Assembly (NCBI GenBank): GCA_950022655.1 | Contig: OX465580.1 | Span: 98,784,797 to 98,848,796, forward strand | Direction: 5' to 3' | Length of the DNA: 64,000 bases | From: Alentia gelatinosa | Taxonomy: Eukaryota > Annelida > Polychaeta > Phyllodocida > Polynoidae | In this document: piece by piece, positions 11,836 to 21,905 of the stretch | How the letters are laid out: every line of letters starts with the position of its first letter | How positions within the stretch are numbered: the stretch's first letter is position 1 | Program-made: the position numbers and the translations under genes | The notes under the pieces: model-generated | Told to the model about the DNA's origin: nothing | The model's database searches: none | What the model saw: only the letters and a program-made list of their open reading frames with translations

Positions 11836-11965
11836 TTGTTTCTGATACTAGTGGGTGTATCCCCAACGTAATTGCCGCGAAGTAATATCCGAGTGTGAGC
11901 GAGTACATTGTGTGGAGGCAGCTACAAGGAGGATACACATACAAGTATCAGAAACAGGCTAGTAT
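11836..11965. repeat. Short foldback element
   Basis: CTTGTTTCTGATACTAGTG (about 11837) is repeated inverted as CAAGTATCAGAAACAGGCTAG (about 11942), with GTGTATCC / GGATACAC extending the arms. The loop is rich in CGCG/CGAG-type motifs, like the foldbacks at 15.0, 33.8 and 34.4 kb. Confidence 0.7.
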
Positions 11966-12607
11966 TGTATTTATCATTCAGCATTGCAAATTTAAGTTAT
12001 CAAAGGAAAGACAAAATGGCCGCCAATCTTCTCAACCGTAAATTGCACGCTAGGTGATGAACATTTCAGGGACTTTTTTCTGCATAGTATGACTATTCAT
12101 ATTCTGCTCAGACTCGGGACTCCATACACTAGGTGGATAATAAAAGGTAGTACAAGGCCAAAACAAGAAGAGGTGCATTTCTGGTTCCTCCCCTCCTACA
12201 TAGCAAAACTTTACCCTACCTAAAACTACTTTTACCTCTATAGAGTTTGCAGCATGTAATTTCTCATGGAAAATACACAAAAAATACATAACCATAAAAC
12301 ATACAGCAAAATATGGATAAAGAACCTTTTCACAGAGAACAATTAATTTTTTTGCTCTATTTTAGAGAAATTATAACTCAAAGTTGCTGTTTCAGTCACA
12401 TACTAAAACATTTACGTTCTGTCCAATTCTGAAGATGTGCTATTTTCTACAACAACAAACATGGGAGACCTAGAGACGGTAGCTTCCACTGGATAGCTAA
12501 GACATTGCTAGTGCCATCAAACTCCTTGTCTGAAGTGTAAAATCTCAGAATTGTAATAAGTCTTTCTATTGAGGTGTTGGGTCATTAACTATTAGTGATC
12601 TACATCA

Positions 12608-12966
12608 TTAACCCTTTAAAGATGGGTACCTGCAGCCAAGCTACTCCTGTAAGGACTGGTGCTGGTGGCAGCTTGTCCCACTAGAGGATGGCCATATAAT
12701 CGGCAAAACGTGTTTGTAATCACGTGATATGATACACAATCCTAAATATGTTTCTTTTGAAGTAGAACACAAAATATGATGTAAATTCTACATCTTGTGA
12801 AAATTTCATGAATATCGCTCCATTATTTCTTTGTTAAAACATTTTTATGAATATTGGAATAATGATGCCTCAAGGCATCATGCATCTTTTGTGCTGTGAT
12901 GCCTTCAGGCATCATGTGTCTTTAGTGTGGTGAAGCCTGCAGGCATCATGCATCCTGAAAGGGTTA
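12608..12966. repeat. TTAACCCT/GATGCC palindrome repeat with inverted ends
   Basis: Bounded by TTAACCCTTTAAAG on the left and CCTGAAAGGGTTAA on the right, forming short terminal inverted repeats. Three palindromic units (GATGCCTCAAGGCATCA, GATGCCTTCAGGCATCA and a diverged AGCCTGCAGGCATCA) sit near the right end. The body matches copies at 2.04-2.40 and 7.06-7.43 kb. Confidence 0.7.
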
Positions 12967-12969
12967 AGA

Positions 12970-13950
12970 AACTTGTCTTTGATCTATGCATAGGATCAGA
13001 GTGTGCTCGAGTATAAAACCAGCAGAAAGGTTTATGTCAAATCTAAACCCCACCCTTCAAGATGTTGCCTGGAACTTTGCAAGCTCTGAGACAGATGTTA
13101 CACTGAACAGGTGCAACTTAATGAAAGTTATCCCAAAGCTCATTTAAAGTGTAAAACCTGAGTTCAAAGAGAAATGAACTCACTCAATGGTTGAAAGGAA
13201 CTTCTGGAATCAATAGCCGAAGAGAGCATGGATGAGCTGAAAGGGACTGTTTGAACCTTATTTCATGGAATTGACACGGAGAATTTAGGGAGAATCACAC
13301 CAGAAAGATTATAAGATATGGCTGGACAAGCAAAAAAATCCAACATAGGTACCTATTCCAAATATGAAAACATGATGTCCTGAAATGCTTATCACTATAA
13401 TGCTCAAGTCTTCCCTGAACATGAGTATCAGAACTAGGGAACATTAGTAACAAGGTACTTTATTAGTTCTGATGTCACTGGAATTATCCATGAACCTGCA
13501 GAAGGAAGTGAAGACACAATGTAATCAGATAAGAAAAAGAATGAGAGAAACTAAGAAGTGAAGGGATGTGGGCAAATTGAGAGTGAAAAAAAGGTGATTA
13601 TCTGATTATTCTAAATATTTGTAACCTAGTTGAGTATTTTTTATTTCTCCTGGAAATGTAAAGATTTTTGATCAGATATAATCGAGAAGACATAATCAAC
13701 AGGATAAACATGTTAGTAAAGTAAGTCAAAGTAAATCTATTTGAACAAGTTGGTCGTTAAACTACCCAAACAAACAAATAAACATCATTTTATGGTTTTT
13801 ACACTGGCTAATTTGACATTTTCTACTAGTTTGGTGACTTAAATGAAAAAGTAACAAATCTTCCTCGTAGATCACAGATCATAACTTTTTATCAAATAAA
13901 CAACTTGAAGCCACAAGTTTTGTTTGGTTGGTTGAGTCTGAAATGAAACT
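12970..13950. other. Intergenic stretch, nothing recognised
   Basis: AT-rich. Fragments such as ATGTGGGCAAATTGAGAGTG hint at very old transposon coding sequence but no frame stays open. No exon-like segment is found. Confidence 0.4.
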
Positions 13951-14029
13951 GCACTATTAACATAGGTCTTGTTTAGGGGCCATTATTGCACACAATTGCG
14001 ATATTCCTGAGAAATTTAAAATTCTGACC

Positions 14030-14240
14030 ACCTCTACTCTCCATCCTGTATGTAATAATACATCAACCCATTTGTGGCATGTGATGCCTTTATGCATTAA
14101 TATACAGTATAGATGATAAGATGATGCCTTGGGGAAATAATTGATCAACGTAGATGAAACTTTCACAGAATGTAGGTATGACATAATGTTTGGATTTTTT
14201 GGAAAGATGATGCTATCATAATCTGCCATTATTCTTTCAT
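14030..14240. repeat. Degenerate GATGCC-family repeat, inverted orientation
   Basis: Contains GTGATGCCTTTATGCATTA, GATGATGCCTTGGGG and TGAAACTTTCACAGAATG, degraded forms of the palindromes and internal block of the 12.6-kb copy in reverse order. Confidence 0.35.
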
Positions 14241-14967
14241 TTTATCAGATTCATTTATGATCATAAATGATAAATCTAGTTGACAAAAACACCACTATGT
14301 GATACCACCTGCAGATTGGAAATTCTTGTTCAGTGTTCCCCAGCAAGTTTTAATGTGTGTTGTCACCAATGATCAGGGTCACTTGGATGATCAAAAGTAG
14401 GAGAGATTTTACTAGGGTCCCACCTGCTAGTGATACTCGCACTAAAGTTTGGCACTGCTATCATTCTCTATGAACATGGGTTATTCAACACACCCGACTT
14501 CTTCTCAAAAGTGTTCACAATGTTTACACAAGGATTAAAGTTGAGACTGAAGAAAAAATCTGAATTTCAAAACCTCCTATGAGTATACTGTTTTCCCCCT
14601 AGTATTTGAAGGGAGTTAAATGTGGAAAAAATATTGTTGTCAGTCATTTGTTGGCAAATTTGCATCCCTTTATTTTTTTTACAGTGAACTATAACCAAAA
14701 TGGCAGAATTGAGGAATTTAGGACTGTTTTACATTATTTATGTCTTCAATGTTGATGCTCACTAAAGGAATGAATGAAAAAAATTGGAAAAGAAATCTCC
14801 CCCTCCCTACCTAAGTTTTTAGGTCAGGTAACCAGAAACACGCCTATTTTTTCTCCCCAAGTATTAGCATAAGTACACAAAAATAATGATATGGCTGATA
14901 CAGATCTATTGTTTAAACCGTATGCAGGGGTTTAAAACTTTATCTCATCCATACTTTTTTCCATAGG

Positions 14968-15482
14968 CTTAATAGACAATAATCGATGGTTTTGTGGACA
15001 GGCGGCCGTAAACCACGAGAGGTTAACGCGTAGTAGTACACGAGCGCTAGCGAGTGTATTACGACGTCAACCTCGAGTGGTTTACAGAGCCGCCTGTCCA
15101 CAAAATCATCGTTTGTTGCATTTATTATCGATATTTTCGAATAAATTAAACCCAGTTATTGCCATATCAGAGGTATAACAATAAGGACTATTCCTTTGCT
15201 CTATAGCACAAAGGGACTATTTTTCCCCGTATACCATGGCTTTGAGGCTGTATACCACAGAATTTTTTCATTTTTATTCAGGAAGTTCGCTACATATGTT
15301 GCGGTGCCACCTCCCAGTTACACAGTTTTTTGTTTTGCTCCAATCCATATTTTACTTCAAGTCATTGTGAATCCGTATATCACAGTTATGGTATCTGACA
15401 AGTTTCATGTAATGGGTCGTGGTTTACTGAGTCCCCATACATTTTTCATGGGGTCTTTGTATACGATGGATAATAAACTTTA
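14968..15482. repeat. Foldback repeat family copy (long form)
   Basis: An inverted repeat of about 40 bp per arm opens it: TTTTGTGGACAGGCGGCCG (about 14990) against CGCCTGTCCACAAAATCAT (about 15092), with an inner GGTTAACGCGTAGTAGTACA / TGTATTACGACGTCAACC pair. About 330 bp of tail (AATAAATTAAACCCAG, CTATAGCACAAA, TTTCCCCGTATACCATG) follows. The same head and tail, partly deleted, recur at 34382-34765, proving a mobile repeat. No ORF. Confidence 0.8.
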
Positions 15483-15489
15483 GGAAACC

Positions 15490-17700
15490 ATACTCTACAT
15501 GGTGGTGTTTTTGTCAACTAGTAAATGTAGTGTATCCAATACCCAAAGTTAATTGGGTGATTTATTTTATCAAGTAATGATGTTGTAGATATTTAATGAC
15601 TAACAGTAAATCTATGCGAAATATTAGAAAAGTATCAGGGTTCATGTTTGTAACTGTTGAATAGCGACAATATGGTAAATCCCGATATTGTCTCATTGTA
15701 GCGTGTCCACATAAAGCCTATAGAACACGTATAGTTGCACTGAAATGTGCTGTAGCGGTGGGGGAACGTTTGGTGTTGCTGAGTACTGATTAATAATACA
15801 GGCAGTGGATTTACTTCTGCTTTGGCACGCCTCCTGTACAGGGCCTGACTACCAGCAAGCACAATCCCCCAAGGTTGCACTGATCCCCTCCCAACAAATG
15901 CTCCAATAATCCTGTACACCATGGCCAGTGACTGTAATTCGCGTACATGCGCCAGGGGATCGTATAAAGCTCAGTAGTGGTTTGTACTAAAATCCTAGAA
16001 AATCCTATATGACCCAATAAAGGTATGAACCAAGAATCTCTGATTATGATTTCAATAGTCACCAATGGTTTGTAAACCAGCCCGTGAGGAGTTTCTCTGT
16101 GAAACACTTGGCTTTTCACCTTAGATGGTGGACATTGGGTTTGTAGGTTATTGATACATCCATGGATTATGGGAACATACGGTAGATTTCCCACACCTGG
16201 AATACACTCTGTATTTACGCTGAAAACAGAGACCAGTTTATCCACTAAGCTATAGGTGATAATCTATTGTATTGACCAACTGCTCTAAAGAATACGTTAC
16301 ATATTATCGAATATTCATAGATAAAGAGTCCCAAAGTTCTGCTCTACAACATCAGAGATAAATATGTGATCATACAGGATGAGCATCCATTATTACCTGA
16401 TTCTCGACATGAGTATTTCATAGGAGTATTGGCTTTTATGTTTTTGCAGTAGAAATATACGTTTGAGAACGATCAGGACGATAACTGTTTCACTGAATTA
16501 TTAGTCCAGACTGATTTTAGAAATAGGGTCCTGAATTTTACCCGCAAGTAATTTGGAATTGCAGGCGATAGTCTATTAAATAATTCCGTGTCACCCCTCC
16601 AGTGCAGGTACATAGGATCGAACGGTGGCCATGGTAAATAATGCTAAAGGTCAAAGGTGTTAGTTAATCAGTGCGAGCTTGTGAGGCAAAAGAAAGAGAC
16701 GAAAAACTCCGACAGTTGGCACTGAGTCATAAGTGCTAGCTCTCTATGGTCCCATATCGACTCAGACTCTGATTAGGCAATAGAGTAGGCCAAGCGCTGG
16801 TGAACAAAGTAGAATTTTGTAGCAAAGCTTTGATGTGCAGAAGGTGGAAGTTAGCACGCAAGCCCGAGACCATATACAGTCGGAGTGGAGTATTTGGTAT
16901 TCTGTTCCCTGAGAATAGAGTATTTGATTGAATGTCTTGAATGATTTATGATCACACGCAGCTACACCTTCTATAGTTCAATTGATGATATATGCATAGG
17001 TGAAAACTTGGCATTTCCAAATATAACAAAATACGTGATCTTCGGAAAATATTTAATTGAACGTAAGCAAACAGACCTTACAGGATTGAAGAAGTATAAA
17101 GTCACGTTTGTTTGAACATCTTGTAATAAGCACAGAATATCACAATGATTTCATACAATAAAATACATAAATATCTGTATGTACAAGTTTCCCCATATGA
17201 CGTGTACTTTTTGATGGAAACAACGATCGCTAGAGGCTGTTTATCTCGAAACCAGCTGATCTTCGTTCCAAAAAGAATTTGCGTCTTAGAGGCAGGTGTA
17301 TTATAAACATTAGAACAACATCATTGTAGTCCGGGCGCCCAGTAATGCTGATAGGTGAGAGAGAGGTCCCCAAGATAATGCGTGGGGAATAATTGTAATT
17401 TCCTTCATAAGGCAGGGAAGGAATTTGTACCGCATTGTCAAACAGAAGATAATGGAATGTGTTGAGTTGTCGAGAAGCCAGGCGAGAACCCTGTGAAAGA
17501 AAAGAAAAGTATAAAGGTACTTAAAAGGTATAAACTTTGTAACCATCAGAAGGTGAATAACTATAGAGTTAACATTTTGAGGTTTGCCATGGTAAAGACT
17601 CTGGACATTATAATCTTATCGATGATGACTATACCGACAATGACATCGTAAAACTCTTGCTAATTATGGGCTTATCACATTTTATGTATTTTATCAACAG
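15490..17700. other. Intergenic stretch downstream of the ODF3-like gene
   Basis: No recognised gene. Minus-strand open stretches around 15635-16245 resemble no known family and have no plausible splice continuation. Confidence 0.4.
15840..16252 (-). repeat. Possible tRNA-derived SINE
   Basis: On the minus strand from about 16250, TATAGCTTAGTGGATAAACTG fits an A box and GAGTGTATTCCAGG about 35 bp later loosely fits a B box; a body of a few hundred bases follows. No tail or target duplication is identified, so this is tentative. Confidence 0.3.
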
Positions 17701-17712
17701 GAGTATGCTTAC

Positions 17713-20421
17713 CTAATCCATAACATCGATGATAAGAGGAGTGACATATTCGGAATGCTTGATGCCAAAACTGGAGATGGGTGCTGACCGTTTGTTGATT
17801 GTAACCTATAACAGAACAGATACCATGATAGATGTACATCTGAAATATGAATAACATCTTCCTGAACACGGCCATTCATAGATATCCATATAGATATTAA
17901 ACATAAGTTATTAAATATTAGAACATTAGTTGAATCTGTATATGTGTGAAAATGTTTAGCTATAGGAATAACATTAAAAGACAATACTCGACCATCACCC
18001 AAGTAAAGTGACACTACTATGCCATGGCTGTGGAGTCAATTGAGATGGCGTTATATGCGATTGACCAATCAGCGGCCAGGATTTCAGGGAAAAACAAGAA
18101 ATCAACATGGAGATTTAAACGTTGCTAACTGGATATGCGAAGTTATTTGAAATAATCTGATATCGGGATGCTATTTAATGTCCATGAAAGAGTGAGATCA
18201 ATCCAAAACCGTACTTGAATCGTAAAATACACAATACACCACTCATTTGCATGCGCCGTAATCGTCACTCGGTTTCACCTCCATGACACATGTAGGGGAT
18301 CCAAATTCGTGGAGTATTGTGTAATTTATATGATTCTTGATTCAGTTCTTTATAAATCCTGTTGATTCTTTCCAACGCATTATATGGTCATAGAATGGCA
18401 TACCTTCTCGGGACTGTGGGCGCCGGGGCCGGGCTTCTTGGTCGTGTCTCCGGGCATCTCGTTGCGGCTGGTGAGGGAGTAGAGTGGTGCCTTGTTTCTG
18501 TATGTGCTGGGGTCGGTGGTAGTGTAGGTGCCGGGGCCAGGGGTCTATGCACAAAGACAGAACCACCGATACGTGATATAACATAGTGAAGTTAGTTTAC
18601 TGCAGCATTTTTGAGCTATATATGAATATATTCCGGGGTGTCAACAGAAATAGACACGAAATGGAATGAATAAAGTACAGTATAATATGTAGGCTTGAAA
18701 TTGACCTTAACAGTAACGGTCGATACTTGAACTTAGTCAACAAAGTTAGAGTAATGTGTCATCAAACTAATAATATAAACCGATATTCTAACTTTTAAAA
18801 GGGTTGATAAGAACTATTTGCAATATAAATATTTAGGCAGGAACGTTATCTCTTGCCATTTGCCATGTTATGCTTACCTTTTGTAAATCCTCACTGAAGC
18901 TTCCAATGTTAGAGCGACCTCGCTGTGAGTAGCATGGGGCCTGGGTCTTTCCACTCTCTACTGTCTTTCCCATCAGAGGAGGCAGTGTGTACCTGTTGGA
19001 AGCTGGAGGTGGCGAGACATCCAAAACAGAATAATGGATTAATTTCCGTACAATACAATTAGAAAGGACATCATTCAATACTATACCTCTGCTGTTCGGA
19101 TGTTATTATGTGGTCGCAATAGCGGTATTGCCGATTGGAATATAATCATACGATGTCTGGGCATATCGATGTTCGCTTCCTGTGATTCAGTAGTCTAAAG
19201 CCAGCAGCAAGGGCAACAATTATTATCTACCCCTATTTCAGCAAACTAAATTACACTATAAAATAGCTATCTGAAATTGTATAATAATCACATAGGAATA
19301 TTATATTACCTATAATACACCGGAGAAGAGAGCGGTATAAACCTTTTATACAAAACTTCAAAAATGATAGGAGTACTACATATAAAAGATATACAAACAT
19401 AGATATACGACATCAAGTAATATTCTTACACTCAATGTATCAAACTCAAAGGAAATCAAAATTGCTTATAATGAAAAAAAATCAAACTTAGATTTAACAT
19501 AAGGAAGCAAAGTTAACTAAACGGACACATATAAGTTATTATATGAGAGATATTATGCTAATCTGAGCATATTGGATCCTAAGTTGAGAGTAAAAGGAAG
19601 CTGAGGGTAAAAGGCGTTTACCTGGGTTGTTGTCTGTAGACCTATAGCGTGTACGCGAGCCGAAGCTGAATTTGGGCGCCTGGGGGCAGTGGGAGGGGCC
19701 GGCGGCCTCTGGACTGTATGCACCAGGTCCCGGCGTCTTGAAGGCGCTCGGGTCATTTGGCCGGCTGTACAGGGAGTAGTGTGGTGTGCCGTCCATGCCA
19801 GTGCTATAAAATTACATATATGGTTGTCAACATGCGGATTTATGTTACTAATGAACACCAGTTCTGACTATGGTAGAATAATGAGATTAATACTATTAGA
19901 ATTATCTGAGAGCACATACAATAGCCCTAAATTCCCCTTAGAATGATTTTTAAGCGAGCATGATGTTTTTCTTCTTCTTCACCTATTCACCGCCTCGATA
20001 ACATTCCGGCATAGCTTTTTTAAAGTAAAAAAGAATAGCTCAATGTTATTCACTGCAGTACGTTTTTCTATATTTTTCATAACTATACATATATATATAT
20101 ATATATATGATGTAATGTAAGCATATTCAATATATATTGATATCATGCATATTTGAATCATATTTGCATACAAATGTCTAAGTGGGTAAACTTATTTACT
20201 GACCGTGTAACGAATACATTTGGGTAGTAGACAGGGCCCGGGCTGGCATCATCAAAGAAGCGGCCGTGTTTGATACCGAACAGCCACGCCGGGGCCTTCA
20301 CGTGCCCGGAGCGGGGATCGTGGGTGCGGGAGCCGCACAGTACCGGCAGGCCGTAGATGCAGGGGCCGGGTGAGTTGAACATGGCCTGGATGGGCTTACG
20401 GGGCCGGGTGTACTCATACAT
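17713..20421 (-). CDS. Outer dense fiber protein 3 / CIMAP1-like (Shippo repeat) protein
   Basis: Five minus-strand exons: 20204-20421, 19622-19803, 18878-19002, 18404-18544 and 17713-17805. Phases run 2, 1, 0, 0 and give 252 aa plus TAG; human ODF3 (CIMAP1A) is about 254 aa. The protein carries spaced STPGP-type Shippo motifs in order: NSPGPCIY, ASPGPVYY, KTPGPGAY, a weak NNPGASNRY, KTPGPGTY and KKPGPGAHSPEK. It ends SFGIKHSEYVTPLIIDVMD, a near match to the family's conserved C-terminus. Such proteins line the lumen of ciliary and sperm-flagellar doublet microtubules. The chosen ATG lies 7 bp inside an exon preceded by a good acceptor (TCTCTCTTCAG), so a 5' exon exists upstream and may add a few residues. 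The ODF3 paralogue cannot be named from this alone. Confidence 0.93.
17960..18350. repeat. Interspersed repeat family, copy 1 (partner at 30.46 kb)
   Basis: Shares a long colinear match with 30463-30812: ATAGGAATAACATTA, GCGATTGACCAATCAGCGG, CAGGATTTCAG, GTGAGATCAATCC, GTAATCGTCACTCGG, TTCGTGGAGTAT. The two copies lie in the same orientation. Termini contain inverted ACTCCAC / GTGGAGT motifs. It sits in the last intron of the ODF3-like gene. Non-coding. Confidence 0.75.
20080..20110. repeat. AT dinucleotide microsatellite
   Basis: ATACATATATATATATATATATG-type run in the first intron of the ODF3-like gene. Confidence 0.8.
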
Positions 20422-21059
20422 GATTAGGCTGAAGAGAGAATAGAAAGAAGTGCTTCATTAGGTGAGTCATGACAAGCTGGTGCAATAGAGACGACCTTTA
20501 GAATCATATCAGGTATACTCCTACAGCAATTTAAGAACACAATTAAGCGATCGAAGCTGTTGCTGTGCTTCGATGTTTCCATAAGATGTACAAAGATTGA
20601 GAAAAAATACAGGTATTTCCAGATGAAAAATGCGTTGTCGGAATGTTGTCTTCTCCTAATTGTATTTCACTTGTATTGGCTTTATTCAATCTGTTTTACA
20701 ATAGATATTCAACGAATAGTAAGGGACTTCGCTAACTGGCAGCACGAATGAGTGATGATGAGGGAGTAAATGAAACCAATCCAAACTGCCATTGCATTGG
20801 GTAACGCATCCAAGGTCTAGCAGACTTTTTTTTATAAGCTGGTAGTGCGTTTTATCTGCTTGGTTACGCAAGGCGTTTGGCCAAACAACTTCATAGCAGC
20901 GTATTTAGCATTGCGGGACTGAGGGTATGAGCATAATACCTTTGTAATACTGCTTTAGATTATCATTATAGAAGGGAAAGTGAATGCATCATATTCTATT
21001 GTTTCCCAGATTGGTAGGTTGAACATGCATATCGCCCCAGTCATACTTCAGATACGGTT

Positions 21060-21385
21060 TATGCATCACAAGAACACTGGAAAATGCTGGTCTATAACAC
21101 AATATCAGGCCCAGCCGGCCATCTTCATCTATGGAAAAACAGAGACAACTATCAATTATCAAGTTTAGACAGCCTAGACTCGTTGTTACAATACCCTACT
21201 TTGTCCCATAACATCTTTTGGAGAACAACAACCTTGCGCACCCATCCATCGCTCAAACTCAAAGTGGGAATGTATTGGAACTCAATCGGTGCGAAGCTAC
21301 AGTGCACTGACCAATGACGGCCTAAAAAACAGTGCGCCGCTAGGCGCACCAACGAGTGTACTCGTTGGGCGCACTGAACAGTAAC
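21060..21385. repeat. Interspersed repeat, copy 1 (partner at 52.0 kb)
   Basis: GGCCATCTTCATCTATGGAAAA, ACAACTATCAA, AGACAGCCTAGACTCGTTGTTACA and CTACTTTGTCCCA align with similar blocks in the same order at about 52010-52260. Its right part has a short perfect foldback, CAGTGCGCC / GGCGCACTG, with an ACGAGTGTACTCGTT palindrome. Confidence 0.6.
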
Positions 21386-21587
21386 GCATATATTGGATAC
21401 TCTTGCAGAGTACCCATTATTGCAGTTATTTTTATTCTATTCTAAGTGATAACAACGCAGATGATTCTTTCCGATAAAAAGTTTCCTTATATCCGTCTAC
21501 AGGCCTAGGTCTTATACTATTCATTTATGAATGGAACTGCCAAGTGTCTATCTCCGTTGTTGTTATCATGGAATGATTCATTATGAT

Positions 21588-21905
21588 AATGCCCCAGTCA
21601 CACTGGCGTAAAAAACGGCGTTTCTTCTACGTATTTGAATTGGTTGGGACCACGTATTAGCTACGGATTTGGAACGTATCTGGAACGTTTCTTTAACGTG
21701 TTAGTACGCTTCTCAACGTTCATCAACGTTTATTTACGCTTCTGTACGCATTGTGGCGTTTTTCGGCGCATTCCGACTTTCCTTTACGCATCTCCGCGGA
21801 TTACCGCGTGTTGCGGCGTATTTTGAGATTCCAAAATGCGTAGAAGAACGTAGACGTGCGTACACGAAAAAACGCCGTTTTTTACGCCAGTGTGACTGGG
21901 GCATT
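21588..21905. mobile_element. MITE with perfect 36-bp terminal inverted repeats
   Basis: The first 36 bases (21588-21623, beginning AATGCCCCAGTCACACTGGC) are the exact reverse complement of 21870-21905. The 246-bp interior has no ORF of note but is strikingly rich in ACGT/ACGC words spaced about 10 bp apart. Perfect termini suggest recent movement. The superfamily is not identified; a 2-3 bp flanking duplication such as AT/TT is not convincing. Confidence 0.9.

Noticed and set aside
15811..16245. 144-codon minus ORF as a gene
   Set aside because: Contains a SINE-like head and repeat-like sequence; no domain is recognised.
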